Below, one piece after another: positions 37,396-46,482 of a DNA stretch of 64,000 bases. The first letter of the stretch is position 1; the number at the start of each line of letters is the position of its first letter. The notes under the pieces were generated by a model. That model saw only the letters and a program-made list of their open reading frames with translations, was not told where the DNA came from and searched no databases. The stretch is from Pseudomonas sp. 10S4 (lineage in GTDB: Bacteria > Pseudomonadota > Gammaproteobacteria > Pseudomonadales > Pseudomonadaceae), in assembly GCF_034344865.1 (NCBI RefSeq), contig NZ_CP133774.1, positions 744,001 through 808,000 of the forward strand, written 5' to 3'. The position numbers and the translations under genes were made by a program.

Positions 37396-38496
37396 CTAGA
37401 TCCGCCCAACCGGCGCATACGGTGCCGGATCAATGATCGGCGCCCTGCCCAGCATCACATCCGCAAACAACTGACACGACGCCGGTGCCAGCACCAGCCC
37501 ATTGCGATAATGCCCGCAATTGAGCCAGAGCCCGTCAAACCCTGGCACCCGGCCAATGTAGGGAATGCCTTCTGGCGAACCCGGCCGCAACCCGGCCCAG
37601 TGGCCCACCACCTCGGCATCCGCCAGCGCCGGAATCAACTCCACGGCCGAGGCTTTCAGGCTTTCCAGCGCCGATTCGGTGGGGGTCTTGTCGTATCCTT
37701 CGTGCTCCAGCGTACTGCCGATCAGGATATGCCCGTCGCGTCGCGGGATCGCATATCGCCCCTTGGCCAGCACCATGCTCGGCAGGAAGTTCGCCGCGCA
37801 TTTGTAGAGAATCATCTGGCCTTTGACCGGCTCGACCGGGAGCTCCAGGCCAAGGCTTTTGAGCAAGTCGCCGCTCCAGGCACCAGCCGTCAGCACCACC
37901 TGATCGCCATAAATCGCGCCCGTTGATGTCTGCACCCCGACCACCGCATCGCCTTCACGGATAAACCCGCTGACTTCGCACTGCTCATGGATCGTCACGT
38001 TCGGCAGCGCCAACAGCGCCGCTTTCAAGGACTTCACCAGCCGTGGGTTGCGCACATTGGCCACATCGGCCATGTAGATCGCCCGGGAAAAACCGCTACC
38101 CAAGACAGGCACAGCGTCATGAGCCGCCGAGATATCCACAGCCCGTAGCGGACGATTTTCCCGTTTGGCCCAGGCCAGCGCTTCGGCCTCGTCGTCCAGG
38201 TCCAGCCAGTACAGCCCGGTTGTGTGCACTTCGGGGTCGACACCGGTGGCGGCAAAAAGCCTTTCACCCAGCTGTGGATAGAAATCCTGGGACCAGTGAG
38301 CCAACGCAGTAACCGCCGGGCTGTAGCGCCACGGATAGAGCGGCGAAACGATGCCACCCCCGGCCCACGATGACTCCTGGCCGACGTTCGAGCGATCCAG
38401 CAGCACAACGCTCTGTACTTCGGACGCGAGATTGAATGCGGTCAGCAGGCCGATCACCCCGCCGCCGACAATCACCACTTGCTGTTGCCTGCTCAT
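37396..38496 (-). CDS. thiO: Glycine oxidase ThiO (FAD-dependent)
   Basis: FAD-dependent amine oxidase of the D-amino-acid-oxidase fold, 366 residues, that makes iminoglycine from glycine for the thiazole part of thiamine. The FAD site VVIVGGGVIGLLTAFNLA is at residues 7-24; also visible are SSWAGGGIVSPLYPWRY near 49-65 and the C-terminal WLNCGHYRNGLVLAPASCQL, the family end motif that binds FAD. The start MSRQQQ at 38496 is chosen because it puts the dinucleotide-binding strand at the N-terminus, as in the family. It lies between pilR and the minor pilin cluster, its usual place in Pseudomonas, though its role is unrelated to pili. Confidence 0.92.
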   Translation of the reverse strand: MSRQQQVVIVGGGVIGLLTAFNLASEVQSVVLLDRSNVGQESSWAGGGIVSPLYPWRYSPAVTALAHWSQDFYPQLGERLFAATGVDPEVHTTGLYWLDLDDEAEALAWAKRENRPLRAVDISAAHDAVPVLGSGFSRAIYMADVANVRNPRLVKSLKAALLALPNVTIHEQCEVSGFIREGDAVVGVQTSTGAIYGDQVVLTAGAWSGDLLKSLGLELPVEPVKGQMILYKCAANFLPSMVLAKGRYAIPRRDGHILIGSTLEHEGYDKTPTESALESLKASAVELIPALADAEVVGHWAGLRPGSPEGIPYIGRVPGFDGLWLNCGHYRNGLVLAPASCQLFADVMLGRAPIIDPAPYAPVGRI

Positions 38497-38552
38497 GTTC
38501 TGATCCAACCGTTCAATAGACAGAGGGCGCAAGAGGCACCCGAAAAAGAAAC

Positions 38553-38954
38553 TCAGCGACCCCAGCAATCCTTGGTGACCAGCCCGGCCTGGGCGTTGAC
38601 CATGCCTCTGACGCCGGTACTGGTGATGGTGAAATCGCCGCACTTGTCAGTAGCCATGGCCGCGCCGACCTTGCGCACCGCCGTCACCAGGAAGGTCTGA
38701 TCGGTGATGGTCGGTGTAATGGTGTAGTAGTCGTTACCCGCGCTCAGGCCTGTGACGTTGGTGTAAACGTTATTTTTTGAATAGAACCGCTCAAGAATCT
38801 GCGCTTGATCGGAAAGCAGCCCGACCACGTCGGCGCGACGGCCCTTTTTCACGTATTCGGTGAAGCTCGGATAGCCAATGGTGGCGATTATCCCGATGAT
38901 CGCAATCACGATCATGATTTCGATCAGGGTAAAACCTCGGTTGGATCTGCGCAT
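38553..38954 (-). CDS. pilE: Minor type IV pilin PilE
   Basis: Pilin-like protein of 133 residues, the last gene of the minor pilin operon. The prepilin leader is MRRSNRG, cut before FTLIEIMIVIAIIGIIATIG, which has the conserved Glu5. Two Cys near the end (TDKCGDF and TKDCWGR) probably form the disulfide loop. In P. aeruginosa PilE with PilV, PilW, PilX, FimU and PilY1 forms a complex that starts pilus growth at the tip. The start at 38954 gives a normal short leader; a GTG at 38969 just after the pilY1 stop is an alternative. Confidence 0.9.
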   Translation of the reverse strand: MRRSNRGFTLIEIMIVIAIIGIIATIGYPSFTEYVKKGRRADVVGLLSDQAQILERFYSKNNVYTNVTGLSAGNDYYTITPTITDQTFLVTAVRKVGAAMATDKCGDFTITSTGVRGMVNAQAGLVTKDCWGR

Positions 38955-38969
38955 TGCCTCAACTCTCAC

Positions 38970-41900
38970 TTACTGTATTTGTCGCCACATGATGCGACGG
39001 CTGCCGCCACCGCCGGGTTTCTCCACAAGGGAGGTGATGCCGCCGCTGGAGTCGTTCACGATCTTGCGGGACGCATTGTTGACGACCGCGTTCAGCGTTG
39101 GAATACCACCGGTGAAAATCACCCCGCTGGAAATCGCATCGTTGCTGTCGACCACCCCGTCACCATTGGTGTCGAGCACTGCGTAGTTGAGCATCTTACC
39201 GCTGAATGCATCCAGTTCGACCAGTTTGCCGGTGCCGAAACTGGCGCAAGGGTCGGTGGTATCCACGCTGGCCGTGGTGAACACGATCCGACCAGCCACC
39301 AGACTGGCCTGATTGATCACCCGCTCACCCGTCAGCACGTTGTTGTAAACCAGCGGCAGGTACCAGCCCTGCTCCGCCGGGTAAGTCGTTTCATTCTGAG
39401 TCGTGGTGATGAACTGCCCGCCGGTGCTGCTGGTGGTCACTCCGGTCACCGCCTGTGCCTGCAAACTCGACACGGTCAGTTGACCAGCGCCGCCATTGGC
39501 ATCCCAGACTGCGTAAAAGGCCTGGAGATCCTTACTGGTCTTGTCGGTGGTCTCGTTGAATTTGCCGGTGCCGAAAAACACTTCCTTGCCGCCCAGGGAG
39601 TTGTCCGCCAGCAGCGGTTGCGCGGTAATCGGCTGAGTGGTGCCACCGGGAGTCGTGAACAACGGCTTGCCGGAAAAGGCCACGCCCCAGGTGTCGGTCG
39701 TCGCGCCGCTCAGGTCGAACTTCCACATGCGCCCTTTCAAGTCGCCGCCATAAGCGGCCTGCACCACGTTCTGCGAGTTGACCTTGAGCTTCACCGACGA
39801 CAAGCCGTTGGTGGTTTCGGTACTGTCGATGACGATTTTCTTGATCAGCGAACCGTCACGAACATCCACCACATACAACGCCGCGACACCGGAATTGCTC
39901 CCATAACCATTGGAGATGAATGCCGCCCAGCGCCCATCGGCCAAGCGTGCCACTTCGGGGCGGGCATAGGCATAACCCAGGTCATTGAAAACGTTTGCCG
40001 TGTTCGCAGTGGTCGGCGCACTGATTTCCCACAACGCATTGAATACATTGCCCGCCGAGGCATCGAACAACTGCACGGCGTAGAACGTCTTGCCACCGGC
40101 CCCTACACCGCCAAGGGCCAGGGTTTTCCAGGCGCTGTTGAGTTGCATATCGAACACGCCGACCTGACCATCGACCAGAAACTTGTGGCTCACCCCGTTG
40201 ATGTAGGCGGGATCGGCGATGTAGTGCAACGATGGCAACACACTCGAAGGCATATAGGCAAAACGTCGGGCGCCGTTGGCCGCGTTGATAACGTTGAGGA
40301 AGCCGTTGTTGGCATTGACCACCAGGCTGGCGCTCATGTTGGCCGCTTTGGTTGCCAGGTAGGCGGTGTAAGTGGAGTCGCCCACCAGGTCCGAAGCGGT
40401 TTGGTCTGTGGGCGAAGCCAGTGCCAGCGGCGAGTTGATGATGTCTCCCAGTAGCACCGTGCGTACTTTCAGCCCGGTCTTGTTGGTGCCCTTGCTCCAT
40501 TCCACCAGATCATTGCCGACGATGCCGGTCGGCAGGCTCAGGCCGAGTGACGTTTGCTGGGCCGGGGAAAAGTTGCTGTAAGCCAGGGTAACCACGGCGT
40601 TGGTCAGGGAGTTCCAGGACTGGTAGATCGGAGCCGTGGCACCAGGCACGATGACCGTGTCGGTGGTCCATAACACCGCTGCGGTGTTCACCGAACCGCT
40701 AGTGGTGAAACCATAGGACTTGATCGTCCCGCGCCAGTCCTTGGGGTCGTACGTGGTCTGGTAGTAACTCGAACCGCTGGCCAGCGTGCTGCTGCTGGTG
40801 ACACCACTCCCGCCGGATCCAGCCTTGGAGGTGATGTTACTCAGGGCAGAAGACAACGCCGCGTTGAGGCCGGCAGCGTCGTTAGCCTGGTAATACAAGC
40901 CTTGGCCGTAAGCCGCTGCATCCGACAACATCTGGTTGGACGAGGTGAATCCGACGGTATAGGTGTTCATGTTCTGCTTTGGGAAATCCGCGGAATTCCA
41001 GGCCTTGCCCGCCAGATCCGTACCGGTCGAACGCATGTCGATGTCGAAGGCGAACTTGGCGATATCGTCCAGATACAGCGTATCGCCCTCGTTGTCGCCA
41101 TTGAGGTTGTTGCCGTCATTGTTGATCCCGTCCCAGTTCGGCAAACGGCTGCTGCCCAGAGGGTCGTTGGTCGGGAACGTGCGGTCGTAAGTCGGCAAGC
41201 CATCGGTGATCACCACGCCGTAATTCTTTTGGCAGCGGTACTGGATCGGGCTGGTGTAGGTTGTCGGCGTCGAGTTGTAGTACGGCGTCATGCCACGAAA
41301 GTAACGGGTGATTTCGTAGTAGGTTTCGGCCAATGGCGTGTTGGCGATGGCGCTCAAGTTGTTGATGGCTGAGATCAAGTTGTTGTAATTGTTGTCAGCT
41401 TGAGACTGGGTGACGCTGCCAGTGACGACCGCCAGATCGCTGATGGAACGTGCGATATATCCGCCGTTTGCGGGGCTGTTGCCGGTAGGCGGATTGAAGG
41501 TCGACAAACCGATACGCAAGCCCCGGTTACTGGTCACCAATGCCGTGGAAACGTTGCGCGCAACGTTGACTCGATAGTCGTTGGGAATCGAACCGTTAGT
41601 GAAGTCACGGTTGCTGCCGTTCGCCAGGCCCACCAGATAAGAAAGGTAGTCGCCGGTATATCGGGTGTTGCCATTACCGACAGGGTCCGGAAGCTTGATG
41701 CATTGAGGGGTCAGGCTGTTGTTGTAAAAGGCGTAGGCATTGCTGGAGCAACCGGACTGGGGAAGGCTTGAAAGAAAGATCGAATCACCGACGATATCGC
41801 TTCCGCTAAAACATAACCCCAGGAACAAATTACACTGCCTGGCCGGCGTTCGGCCCGTCACTGTCGGATCGAATCCCGCCGCATAGATGATGGTGTTCAT

Positions 41901-42080
41901 GCTCCCCGAATCGTCGATGAGCAGCATGACATTCGGCGGCACGGCGGCGGCGCTCAACAGTGGTGAATCCGATGGCGTGAAGGCATAGGCCGGCGCCGCC
42001 AGGTACAAGGCCAATAAGGCGCCGCAAACCACTTGCGCCCATCGTCGGCTCCAGCGACCTCGAGCATCAATACTTGGCAT
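38970..42080 (-). CDS. pilY1: Pilus tip adhesin and assembly factor PilY1
   Basis: Large secreted protein of 1036 residues that sits at the pilus tip with the minor pilins and acts in adhesion, mechanosensing and control of PilT-driven retraction. Seen: a signal peptide (VVCGALLALYLAAPAYAF), a von Willebrand A-like domain with the metal site LLIDDSGSMN (DxSxS), long beta-rich regions, and the C-terminal PilC-type beta-propeller. An EF-hand-like calcium loop LDTNGDGVVDSND lies near the C-terminus, the site known to bind calcium in P. aeruginosa PilY1. The start at 42080 (MPSIDARGRW) is chosen because the signal peptide follows; it overlaps the pilX end by 14 bases. There is no pilY2 between it and pilE. 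Confidence 0.92.
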   Translation of the reverse strand: MPSIDARGRWSRRWAQVVCGALLALYLAAPAYAFTPSDSPLLSAAAVPPNVMLLIDDSGSMNTIIYAAGFDPTVTGRTPARQCNLFLGLCFSGSDIVGDSIFLSSLPQSGCSSNAYAFYNNSLTPQCIKLPDPVGNGNTRYTGDYLSYLVGLANGSNRDFTNGSIPNDYRVNVARNVSTALVTSNRGLRIGLSTFNPPTGNSPANGGYIARSISDLAVVTGSVTQSQADNNYNNLISAINNLSAIANTPLAETYYEITRYFRGMTPYYNSTPTTYTSPIQYRCQKNYGVVITDGLPTYDRTFPTNDPLGSSRLPNWDGINNDGNNLNGDNEGDTLYLDDIAKFAFDIDMRSTGTDLAGKAWNSADFPKQNMNTYTVGFTSSNQMLSDAAAYGQGLYYQANDAAGLNAALSSALSNITSKAGSGGSGVTSSSTLASGSSYYQTTYDPKDWRGTIKSYGFTTSGSVNTAAVLWTTDTVIVPGATAPIYQSWNSLTNAVVTLAYSNFSPAQQTSLGLSLPTGIVGNDLVEWSKGTNKTGLKVRTVLLGDIINSPLALASPTDQTASDLVGDSTYTAYLATKAANMSASLVVNANNGFLNVINAANGARRFAYMPSSVLPSLHYIADPAYINGVSHKFLVDGQVGVFDMQLNSAWKTLALGGVGAGGKTFYAVQLFDASAGNVFNALWEISAPTTANTANVFNDLGYAYARPEVARLADGRWAAFISNGYGSNSGVAALYVVDVRDGSLIKKIVIDSTETTNGLSSVKLKVNSQNVVQAAYGGDLKGRMWKFDLSGATTDTWGVAFSGKPLFTTPGGTTQPITAQPLLADNSLGGKEVFFGTGKFNETTDKTSKDLQAFYAVWDANGGAGQLTVSSLQAQAVTGVTTSSTGGQFITTTQNETTYPAEQGWYLPLVYNNVLTGERVINQASLVAGRIVFTTASVDTTDPCASFGTGKLVELDAFSGKMLNYAVLDTNGDGVVDSNDAISSGVIFTGGIPTLNAVVNNASRKIVNDSSGGITSLVEKPGGGGSRRIMWRQIQ

Positions 42081-42549
42081 AGACGCTCTCCACCACACTG
42101 CGAATGTTGTTACCCACGATGCCCACCGCCGTGACCCGATACAGCGTCGCCGAGGTGTTGCTCGGCACATTGATGGCCGTCAGCGTGGTGCCGATGTTCT
42201 GCACCCCATAAAAACCGCCGCCGGCGGCGATCCAATTGACCCCCGACGTGGAGTTGAGCCCGGCACCGGTCACCGTTGAGGATTCAGCCGGCGGCGCGCA
42301 TTGAGCCGTGGAGCCGCACACTGCCAGCGTATAGGTTGCCAGTTGCACCGCGCTTTCGCCGATGCGCAAGTTCATCTCGGCCAGTTGAAAGGATTGATTG
42401 CGCAGGGTCACGCTGCCGGCCATTTTTTCCTGGAGGGTCGCGTTTTGCATCGATGAAATTCCGATCAACGTCAGCAGCAACAGAAACACCAGGCTGATCA
42501 ACAAGGCCATTCCCTGTTGGTCTTTTTGCATTTTTGTCAGGGTTCTCAT
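42067..42549 (-). CDS. pilX: Minor type IV pilin PilX
   Basis: Prepilin-like protein of 160 residues. The leader ends DQQG and is followed by the helix MALLISLVFLLLLTLIGISS, which lacks the usual Glu5, typical of the PilX family (GspK-like position). The first residue after cleavage is Met. Two Cys (AVCGSTAQCAPP) lie in the head domain. It lies between pilW and pilY1, with about 11 bases to pilW and a 14-base overlap with pilY1. It forms part of the pilus-tip complex. Confidence 0.88.
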   Translation of the reverse strand: MRTLTKMQKDQQGMALLISLVFLLLLTLIGISSMQNATLQEKMAGSVTLRNQSFQLAEMNLRIGESAVQLATYTLAVCGSTAQCAPPAESSTVTGAGLNSTSGVNWIAAGGGFYGVQNIGTTLTAINVPSNTSATLYRVTAVGIVGNNIRSVVESVYAKY

Positions 42550-42560
42550 CCGGCACTCAC

Positions 42561-43274
42561 CTACTGAAGCCGGTTGCGCAAAGCGGCAACCACGTTGAAA
42601 GTTTGATTGCGCACGCGGTTGTTGGGATCGGTCAGGGTCAAGGTCAGGCGAACACTGCGGATCAGCGCGGGGTTGGCCGGGTTGCTGCTGTAACTGGAGG
42701 CCCCCACGTCAGTGGTGCTGGTGGCGACACCGAACGACACGTTGAATGCGCTGACGTTGTTGACCAGCACCGCCTGGGTCGGCGTGCCGCTGCCGACGCC
42801 CATCAACAGTTGGTTGTTGCTGAAGCTGTAAATCAACCGGCGAATCGGGAAAGCCATTTGCCCGGAGGCCGGTGCCCGCACGCCCGTGTAGGCCGACGCA
42901 CTGTTTCGACAGTCGGAAACTACCGTCCAGGTCGGCGTCCCGCCGTTACCACCCACATCTGCCGTGACCAGCGTGAGCTTGAGATTGGTGTTGTCCCAAC
43001 TGATCGGCGCTAACTGACTGGCATTGAAATCACCCGCCGAACTGGCGTCAGTGACAGTCGTCAGGCAACCGAACATACCGACCCCGCGGATTTCCTGAAT
43101 CATCTTGCTCAATACAAACCGCGCATCTTCCTGCATGCCGGCCGCGGTGTTCTGGCTGACGTAGGTGTTTTTGGCCGAGATAAAAATCTGCGCCACACCC
43201 AGCACCACGATCAGGCTCAGTATCAGCGCAATCATCAATTCGATCAGGCCAAAGCCTCGGCTGTAATGTTTCAT
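42561..43274 (-). CDS. pilW: Minor type IV pilin PilW
   Basis: Prepilin-like protein of 237 residues with leader MKHYSRG and helix FGLIELMIALILSLIVVLGV, Glu5 present. It is longer than other pilins, as PilW (GspJ-like) usually is. The head carries EDARFVLSKMIQEIRGVGMFGC and a second Cys in VVSDCRNS, likely a disulfide. Its start overlaps the pilV stop (4 bases), consistent with a single operon fimU-pilV-pilW-pilX-pilY1-pilE. Confidence 0.9.
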   Translation of the reverse strand: MKHYSRGFGLIELMIALILSLIVVLGVAQIFISAKNTYVSQNTAAGMQEDARFVLSKMIQEIRGVGMFGCLTTVTDASSAGDFNASQLAPISWDNTNLKLTLVTADVGGNGGTPTWTVVSDCRNSASAYTGVRAPASGQMAFPIRRLIYSFSNNQLLMGVGSGTPTQAVLVNNVSAFNVSFGVATSTTDVGASSYSSNPANPALIRSVRLTLTLTDPNNRVRNQTFNVVAALRNRLQ

Positions 43275-43720
43275 GGTGTCGTCACCGGGTCGGCGGTGGC
43301 GCGACTGGTCAGAACGAAACTGCGACGCGTGTTGGCGACATTAGCGGCTCGCGAGTCATCCCAGGTGATGGTGATGGTGTACACCCGCAGATTCAGCGTA
43401 ACGCTGCCAGTGGCACTCGCACCGCCGAAGTTGACGATGTTGGTGGTGAAATCGTAGAGATCCTGATCCCGGGCAACGCTCAGGTTGCCCGACGTCGGAG
43501 GCGTGACGGTATAGTCGGCGCCGGAGTTGGCGCGGATGCGGTCCATCATGTCGTAGGCGATAAAACTCGCCTGGCTGGTCATTCGCGAGCTGTCGGTGTA
43601 CTTGAGCGCGTTCAACTGAACCGCCGCCGCCCCCAACAACCCCACCGTCAGAATCAGCAACGCGACCAGTACCTCGATCAGCGTCATGCCCTCCTGAGCA
43701 CCCTTGCTCCGTTCCCTCAT
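43271..43720 (-). CDS. pilV: Minor type IV pilin PilV
   Basis: Prepilin-like protein of 149 residues with leader MRERSKGAQEG and helix MTLIEVLVALLILTVGLLGA, including Glu5; PilV corresponds to GspI of type II systems. The head domain has no cysteines. The start at 43720 is fixed by the leader; the frame extends 13 codons upstream into fimU without family support. The start overlaps the fimU stop by 4 bases. Confidence 0.9.
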   Translation of the reverse strand: MRERSKGAQEGMTLIEVLVALLILTVGLLGAAAVQLNALKYTDSSRMTSQASFIAYDMMDRIRANSGADYTVTPPTSGNLSVARDQDLYDFTTNIVNFGGASATGSVTLNLRVYTITITWDDSRAANVANTRRSFVLTSRATADPVTTP

Positions 43721-44190
43721 CCGCAACTTCCACCCAGTAGAATCCGTCCGTTCAAGCACACATTCAGCGTCCTGCTCTGCGCCCCCAACACATAACTGAT
43801 CACCACCGCCGAGGACGGTGCCGACAAACCGCCCAGATTGTTGAAATCGATAGTGGTCACTCCTGAGGTTAGCGTCAGAGTCGCACCGCTGCTCATCGCT
43901 GGAACAACCCGCAATACATTGGCCGGTGTGCCAGTACTGTCGTAGACCGTCAGTTCCCCGGTCCAGACGCTGCCACCCGCCGTTGGGCGCAGCCGCGTGG
44001 TAATGCCCCGGTCGATGGCCTCCAGCCGTGCGTAATTGAGCCCTCGCTGCAAGTCGCCGATCTCGGTATCGGCCCGGGTGCCTTGCACCGAACGGGTAAA
44101 CATCGGCACGGCCATCGTAATCAGGATCAGAAAAACCGCGAGGGTGATCAGCACCTCGACCAGCGTGAAACCTTTTGTACGATGATCCAT
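43717..44190 (-). CDS. fimU: GspH/FimT-family minor pilin, FimU-like
   Basis: Prepilin-like protein of 157 residues, first gene of the minor pilin operon. The leader is MDHRTKG and the helix is FTLVEVLITLAVFLILITMA, followed by the GspH-type pattern DLQRGLNYARLEAIDRGITTRL. Two Cys at the end (LNVCLNGRILLGGSCG) can close the usual loop. By position, upstream of pilV and on the same strand, it corresponds to FimU of P. aeruginosa; sequence alone only supports the GspH/FimT family. The start at 44190 is set by the short leader. Confidence 0.85.
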   Translation of the reverse strand: MDHRTKGFTLVEVLITLAVFLILITMAVPMFTRSVQGTRADTEIGDLQRGLNYARLEAIDRGITTRLRPTAGGSVWTGELTVYDSTGTPANVLRVVPAMSSGATLTLTSGVTTIDFNNLGGLSAPSSAVVISYVLGAQSRTLNVCLNGRILLGGSCG

Positions 44191-44319
44191 CGGTGCCCTC
44201 CGTTGCCGTCGGCTATACCTGCCCTTACACGCTAGAACATTCGACCGGCAGATGTACGGTTGTTTTGCCATTACTCGCGCAAGGATTGCGCGAACGCAGC
44301 ATTCCACGGAGGGAAATAC

Positions 44320-44877
44320 ATGCATCAGCAAGGTTTCAGCCTGATCGAACTGCTTATGGGACTGGCAATTGCCGGGATTGTTCTATTGCTGGTCAGTCCG
44401 GCGTTTGCGGCGCTTACCGAATCGAATTATCGTGAGCAGGCCGCGCAATCACTTATCAGCGGCATACGCAACGCCCGGACCGCAGCCCTCACACACAACC
44501 AGAACGTGGTGATTTACGGTATCAACGGCGATTGGAGTCAGGGTTGGCGGATCATTCTGGACATCAGTGGCAAGGGGCCTGAGGACAGCAGCAATCCGCT
44601 GCTGGTCGAGCGTGCGAGTGACGCTCGGGTGCCGATTGTCGGCAACTGGCATGTTGAAAAGTTTGTACGCTTCAGCCCTCTAGGCCAACCGTTGATGCCG
44701 GGCAGGGCCTTTCAAGCAGGGACATTGCACCTCTGCGCAGCCCGCGAACCCATCAGTCACCTACAGGTGGTGATGGCCGCGACTGGCCGCGTCCGCCTGA
44801 GCAGCCACAAGGCTGAACAGGCGTTATGTCCCGGGGGCAAAAGCCTTAAAGCAAAGAGCGCACGCGCAACTCTTTAG
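44320..44877 (+). CDS. GspH/FimT-family pseudopilin, divergent from the minor pilin operon
   Basis: A 185-residue prepilin-like protein with a very short leader MHQQG before [20 protein letters not shown], then the GspH pattern [20 protein letters not shown]. The RBS GGAGGG is 6 bases before the ATG. It is read in the opposite direction to the minor pilin operon and shares a 130-base upstream region with it. Position suggests FimT, but in P. aeruginosa fimT lies in the same direction as fimU, so the arrangement differs. Some FimT proteins bind DNA in natural transformation, and the C-terminal Arg/Lys-rich end here ([14 protein letters not shown]) would fit; this is inference. Its end overlaps ispH by 32 bases. 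Confidence 0.82.
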   Translation: MHQQGFSLIELLMGLAIAGIVLLLVSPAFAALTESNYREQAAQSLISGIRNARTAALTHNQNVVIYGINGDWSQGWRIILDISGKGPEDSSNPLLVERASDARVPIVGNWHVEKFVRFSPLGQPLMPGRAFQAGTLHLCAAREPISHLQVVMAATGRVRLSSHKAEQALCPGGKSLKAKSARATL

Positions 44878-45793
44878 GCATGGAGAAGGTGATGTTCTCC
44901 TCGCGGCCGGCCAGTTCATCGGCACCGGTAGCGCCCCAGGCCTGCAACTGCTGGATCACGCCACGCACCAACACTTCAGGTGCGGAGGCACCAGCCGTGA
45001 TGCCGATGCGCTCGACGCCGTCGAACCAGCTCTTTTGCAGGTCTTCGGCACCGTCGATCAGGTAGGCCGGTGTAGACATGCGCTCGGCCAGTTCACGCAA
45101 GCGATTGGAGTTGGAGCTGTTCGGGCTACCGACCACCAATACCACGTCGCACTCGTCGGCCAGTTGTTTGACCGCGTCCTGACGGTTTTGCGTGGCGTAA
45201 CAGATGTCGTCCTTGCGTGGACCTCCGATGGCCGGGAAACGCAAGCGCAGGGCATCAATGACGCGACTGGTGTCGTCCATGGACAACGTGGTCTGGGTCA
45301 CAAACGCCAGTTTCTCGGGATTGTGTACTTGCAACGCAGCGACGTCTTTCTCGTCTTCAACCAGGTAGATCGCGCCGCCATTGCTGCCGTCGTACTGGCC
45401 CATGGTGCCTTCGACTTCCGGGTGACCGGCATGGCCGATCAGGATGCATTCACGACCGTCACGGCTGTAGCGTGCGACTTCAATGTGCACCTTGGTCACC
45501 AGCGGGCAGGTGGCATCGAACACTTTCAGGCCACGGCCGGAGGCTTCGGTACGCACAGCCTGGGAAACGCCGTGGGCACTGAAGATCACGATGACGTCGT
45601 CCGGCACCTGATCCAGTTCTTCGACAAAGATTGCCCCGCGGTTACGCAGGTCTTCGACGACGAATTTATTGTGGACCACTTCGTGGCGCACATAGATTGG
45701 CGGCCCGAAGACTTCCAGGGCGCGGTTGACGATTTCGATCGCCCGGTCCACGCCGGCGCAGAAGCCACGGGGGTTGGCGAGTTTGATTTGCAT
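44846..45793 (-). CDS. ispH: 4-hydroxy-3-methylbut-2-enyl diphosphate reductase
   Basis: Last enzyme of the MEP isoprenoid pathway, a [4Fe-4S] protein of 315 residues making IPP and DMAPP from HMBPP. The three cluster Cys are visible in [13 protein letters not shown] (Cys12), [11 protein letters not shown] and the later [12 protein letters not shown], and the catalytic Glu lies in [10 protein letters not shown]. Substrate-binding [10 protein letters not shown] is present. The gene ends the minus-strand run ribF-ileS-lspA-fkpB-ispH. Its last 10 codons overlap the convergent FimT-like gene. Confidence 0.96.
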   Translation of the reverse strand: MQIKLANPRGFCAGVDRAIEIVNRALEVFGPPIYVRHEVVHNKFVVEDLRNRGAIFVEELDQVPDDVIVIFSAHGVSQAVRTEASGRGLKVFDATCPLVTKVHIEVARYSRDGRECILIGHAGHPEVEGTMGQYDGSNGGAIYLVEDEKDVAALQVHNPEKLAFVTQTTLSMDDTSRVIDALRLRFPAIGGPRKDDICYATQNRQDAVKQLADECDVVLVVGSPNSSNSNRLRELAERMSTPAYLIDGAEDLQKSWFDGVERIGITAGASAPEVLVRGVIQQLQAWGATGADELAGREENITFSMPKELRVRSLL

Positions 45794-45863
45794 GCTGTGC
45801 CTCGTGTCTTGCGCGCAAGAAATAGCGAAAACAGTGAAAAACTTGATGTGGGAGCGAGCTTGT

Positions 45864-45994
45864 TGTGGCGAGGGGGCTTGCCCCCGTCCGATTGCGCAGC
45901 AATCGTAAACCAGCCACTACGGACTCATTCAGAATCGCGTCGGCTGGTTTCAGGGGCGCTTCGCACCCCAACGGGGGCAAGCCCCCTCGCCACA
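45864..45994. repeat. REP doublet (GTGGCGAGGGGGCTTGCCCC type)
   Basis: GTGGCGAGGGGGCTTGCCCC and its inverted copy ending CCCCCTCGCCAC enclose about 90 bases that contain a further inverted element (AACCAGCC..GGCTGGTT). It is upstream of ispH, between ispH and fkpB, and is preceded by half of another element (GTGGGAGCGAGCTTG). Confidence 0.85.
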
Positions 45995-46029
45995 CAAACC
46001 CGCTCCCACACTAGACCGTGTTCGGTCAG

Positions 46030-46482
46030 TTACAGCGATTTGACGTCGAAGATCTCGACTTCAAAGGTCAATGTCTTGCCAGCCAGCGGGTGGTTGAAGT
46101 CGATGGTCACTTGCTCGTCATCGAAGGTTTTCACCACACCGGGCAGCTCAGTATTGGCCGCATCGTTGAAGATCACCAGCAAACCCGGCGACAGCTCCAT
46201 GTCCTTGAACTGCGAACGCGGGATGATCTGTACGTTTTGCGGGTTAGGCTGACCAAAGGCGTTTTCCGGCGCAATCGTCAGCGTCCGCTTATCGCCAGCC
46301 TTGAAGCCGAACAGGGCCGCTTCGAAACCTGGCAGCAGGTTACCGTCGCCGACCTTGAAGGTCGCCGGGGCTTTGTCGAAGGTGCTGTCGACGGTGTCGC
46401 CGTTCTCCAGGCGCAGTGCAAAGTGCAAGGTGACTTCCGTGTTCTGGCGGATGCGTTGCTCAGCCAATACCTGTTCAGTCAT
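46030..46482 (-). CDS. fkpB: FKBP-type peptidyl-prolyl isomerase FkpB (SlpA-like)
   Basis: Cytosolic prolyl isomerase and chaperone of the SlpA/SlyD branch, 150 residues. Family blocks: VTLHFALRLENGDTVDSTFD (FKBP core strand), GNLLPGFEAALFGFKAGDK, and the insert-in-flap region around PENAFGQPN and IIPRSQFKD. The end DFNHPLAGKTLTFEVEIFDV is the standard C-terminus. It overlaps lspA by 8 bases, in the widely conserved ileS-lspA-fkpB-ispH order. Confidence 0.93.
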   Translation of the reverse strand: MTEQVLAEQRIRQNTEVTLHFALRLENGDTVDSTFDKAPATFKVGDGNLLPGFEAALFGFKAGDKRTLTIAPENAFGQPNPQNVQIIPRSQFKDMELSPGLLVIFNDAANTELPGVVKTFDDEQVTIDFNHPLAGKTLTFEVEIFDVKSL

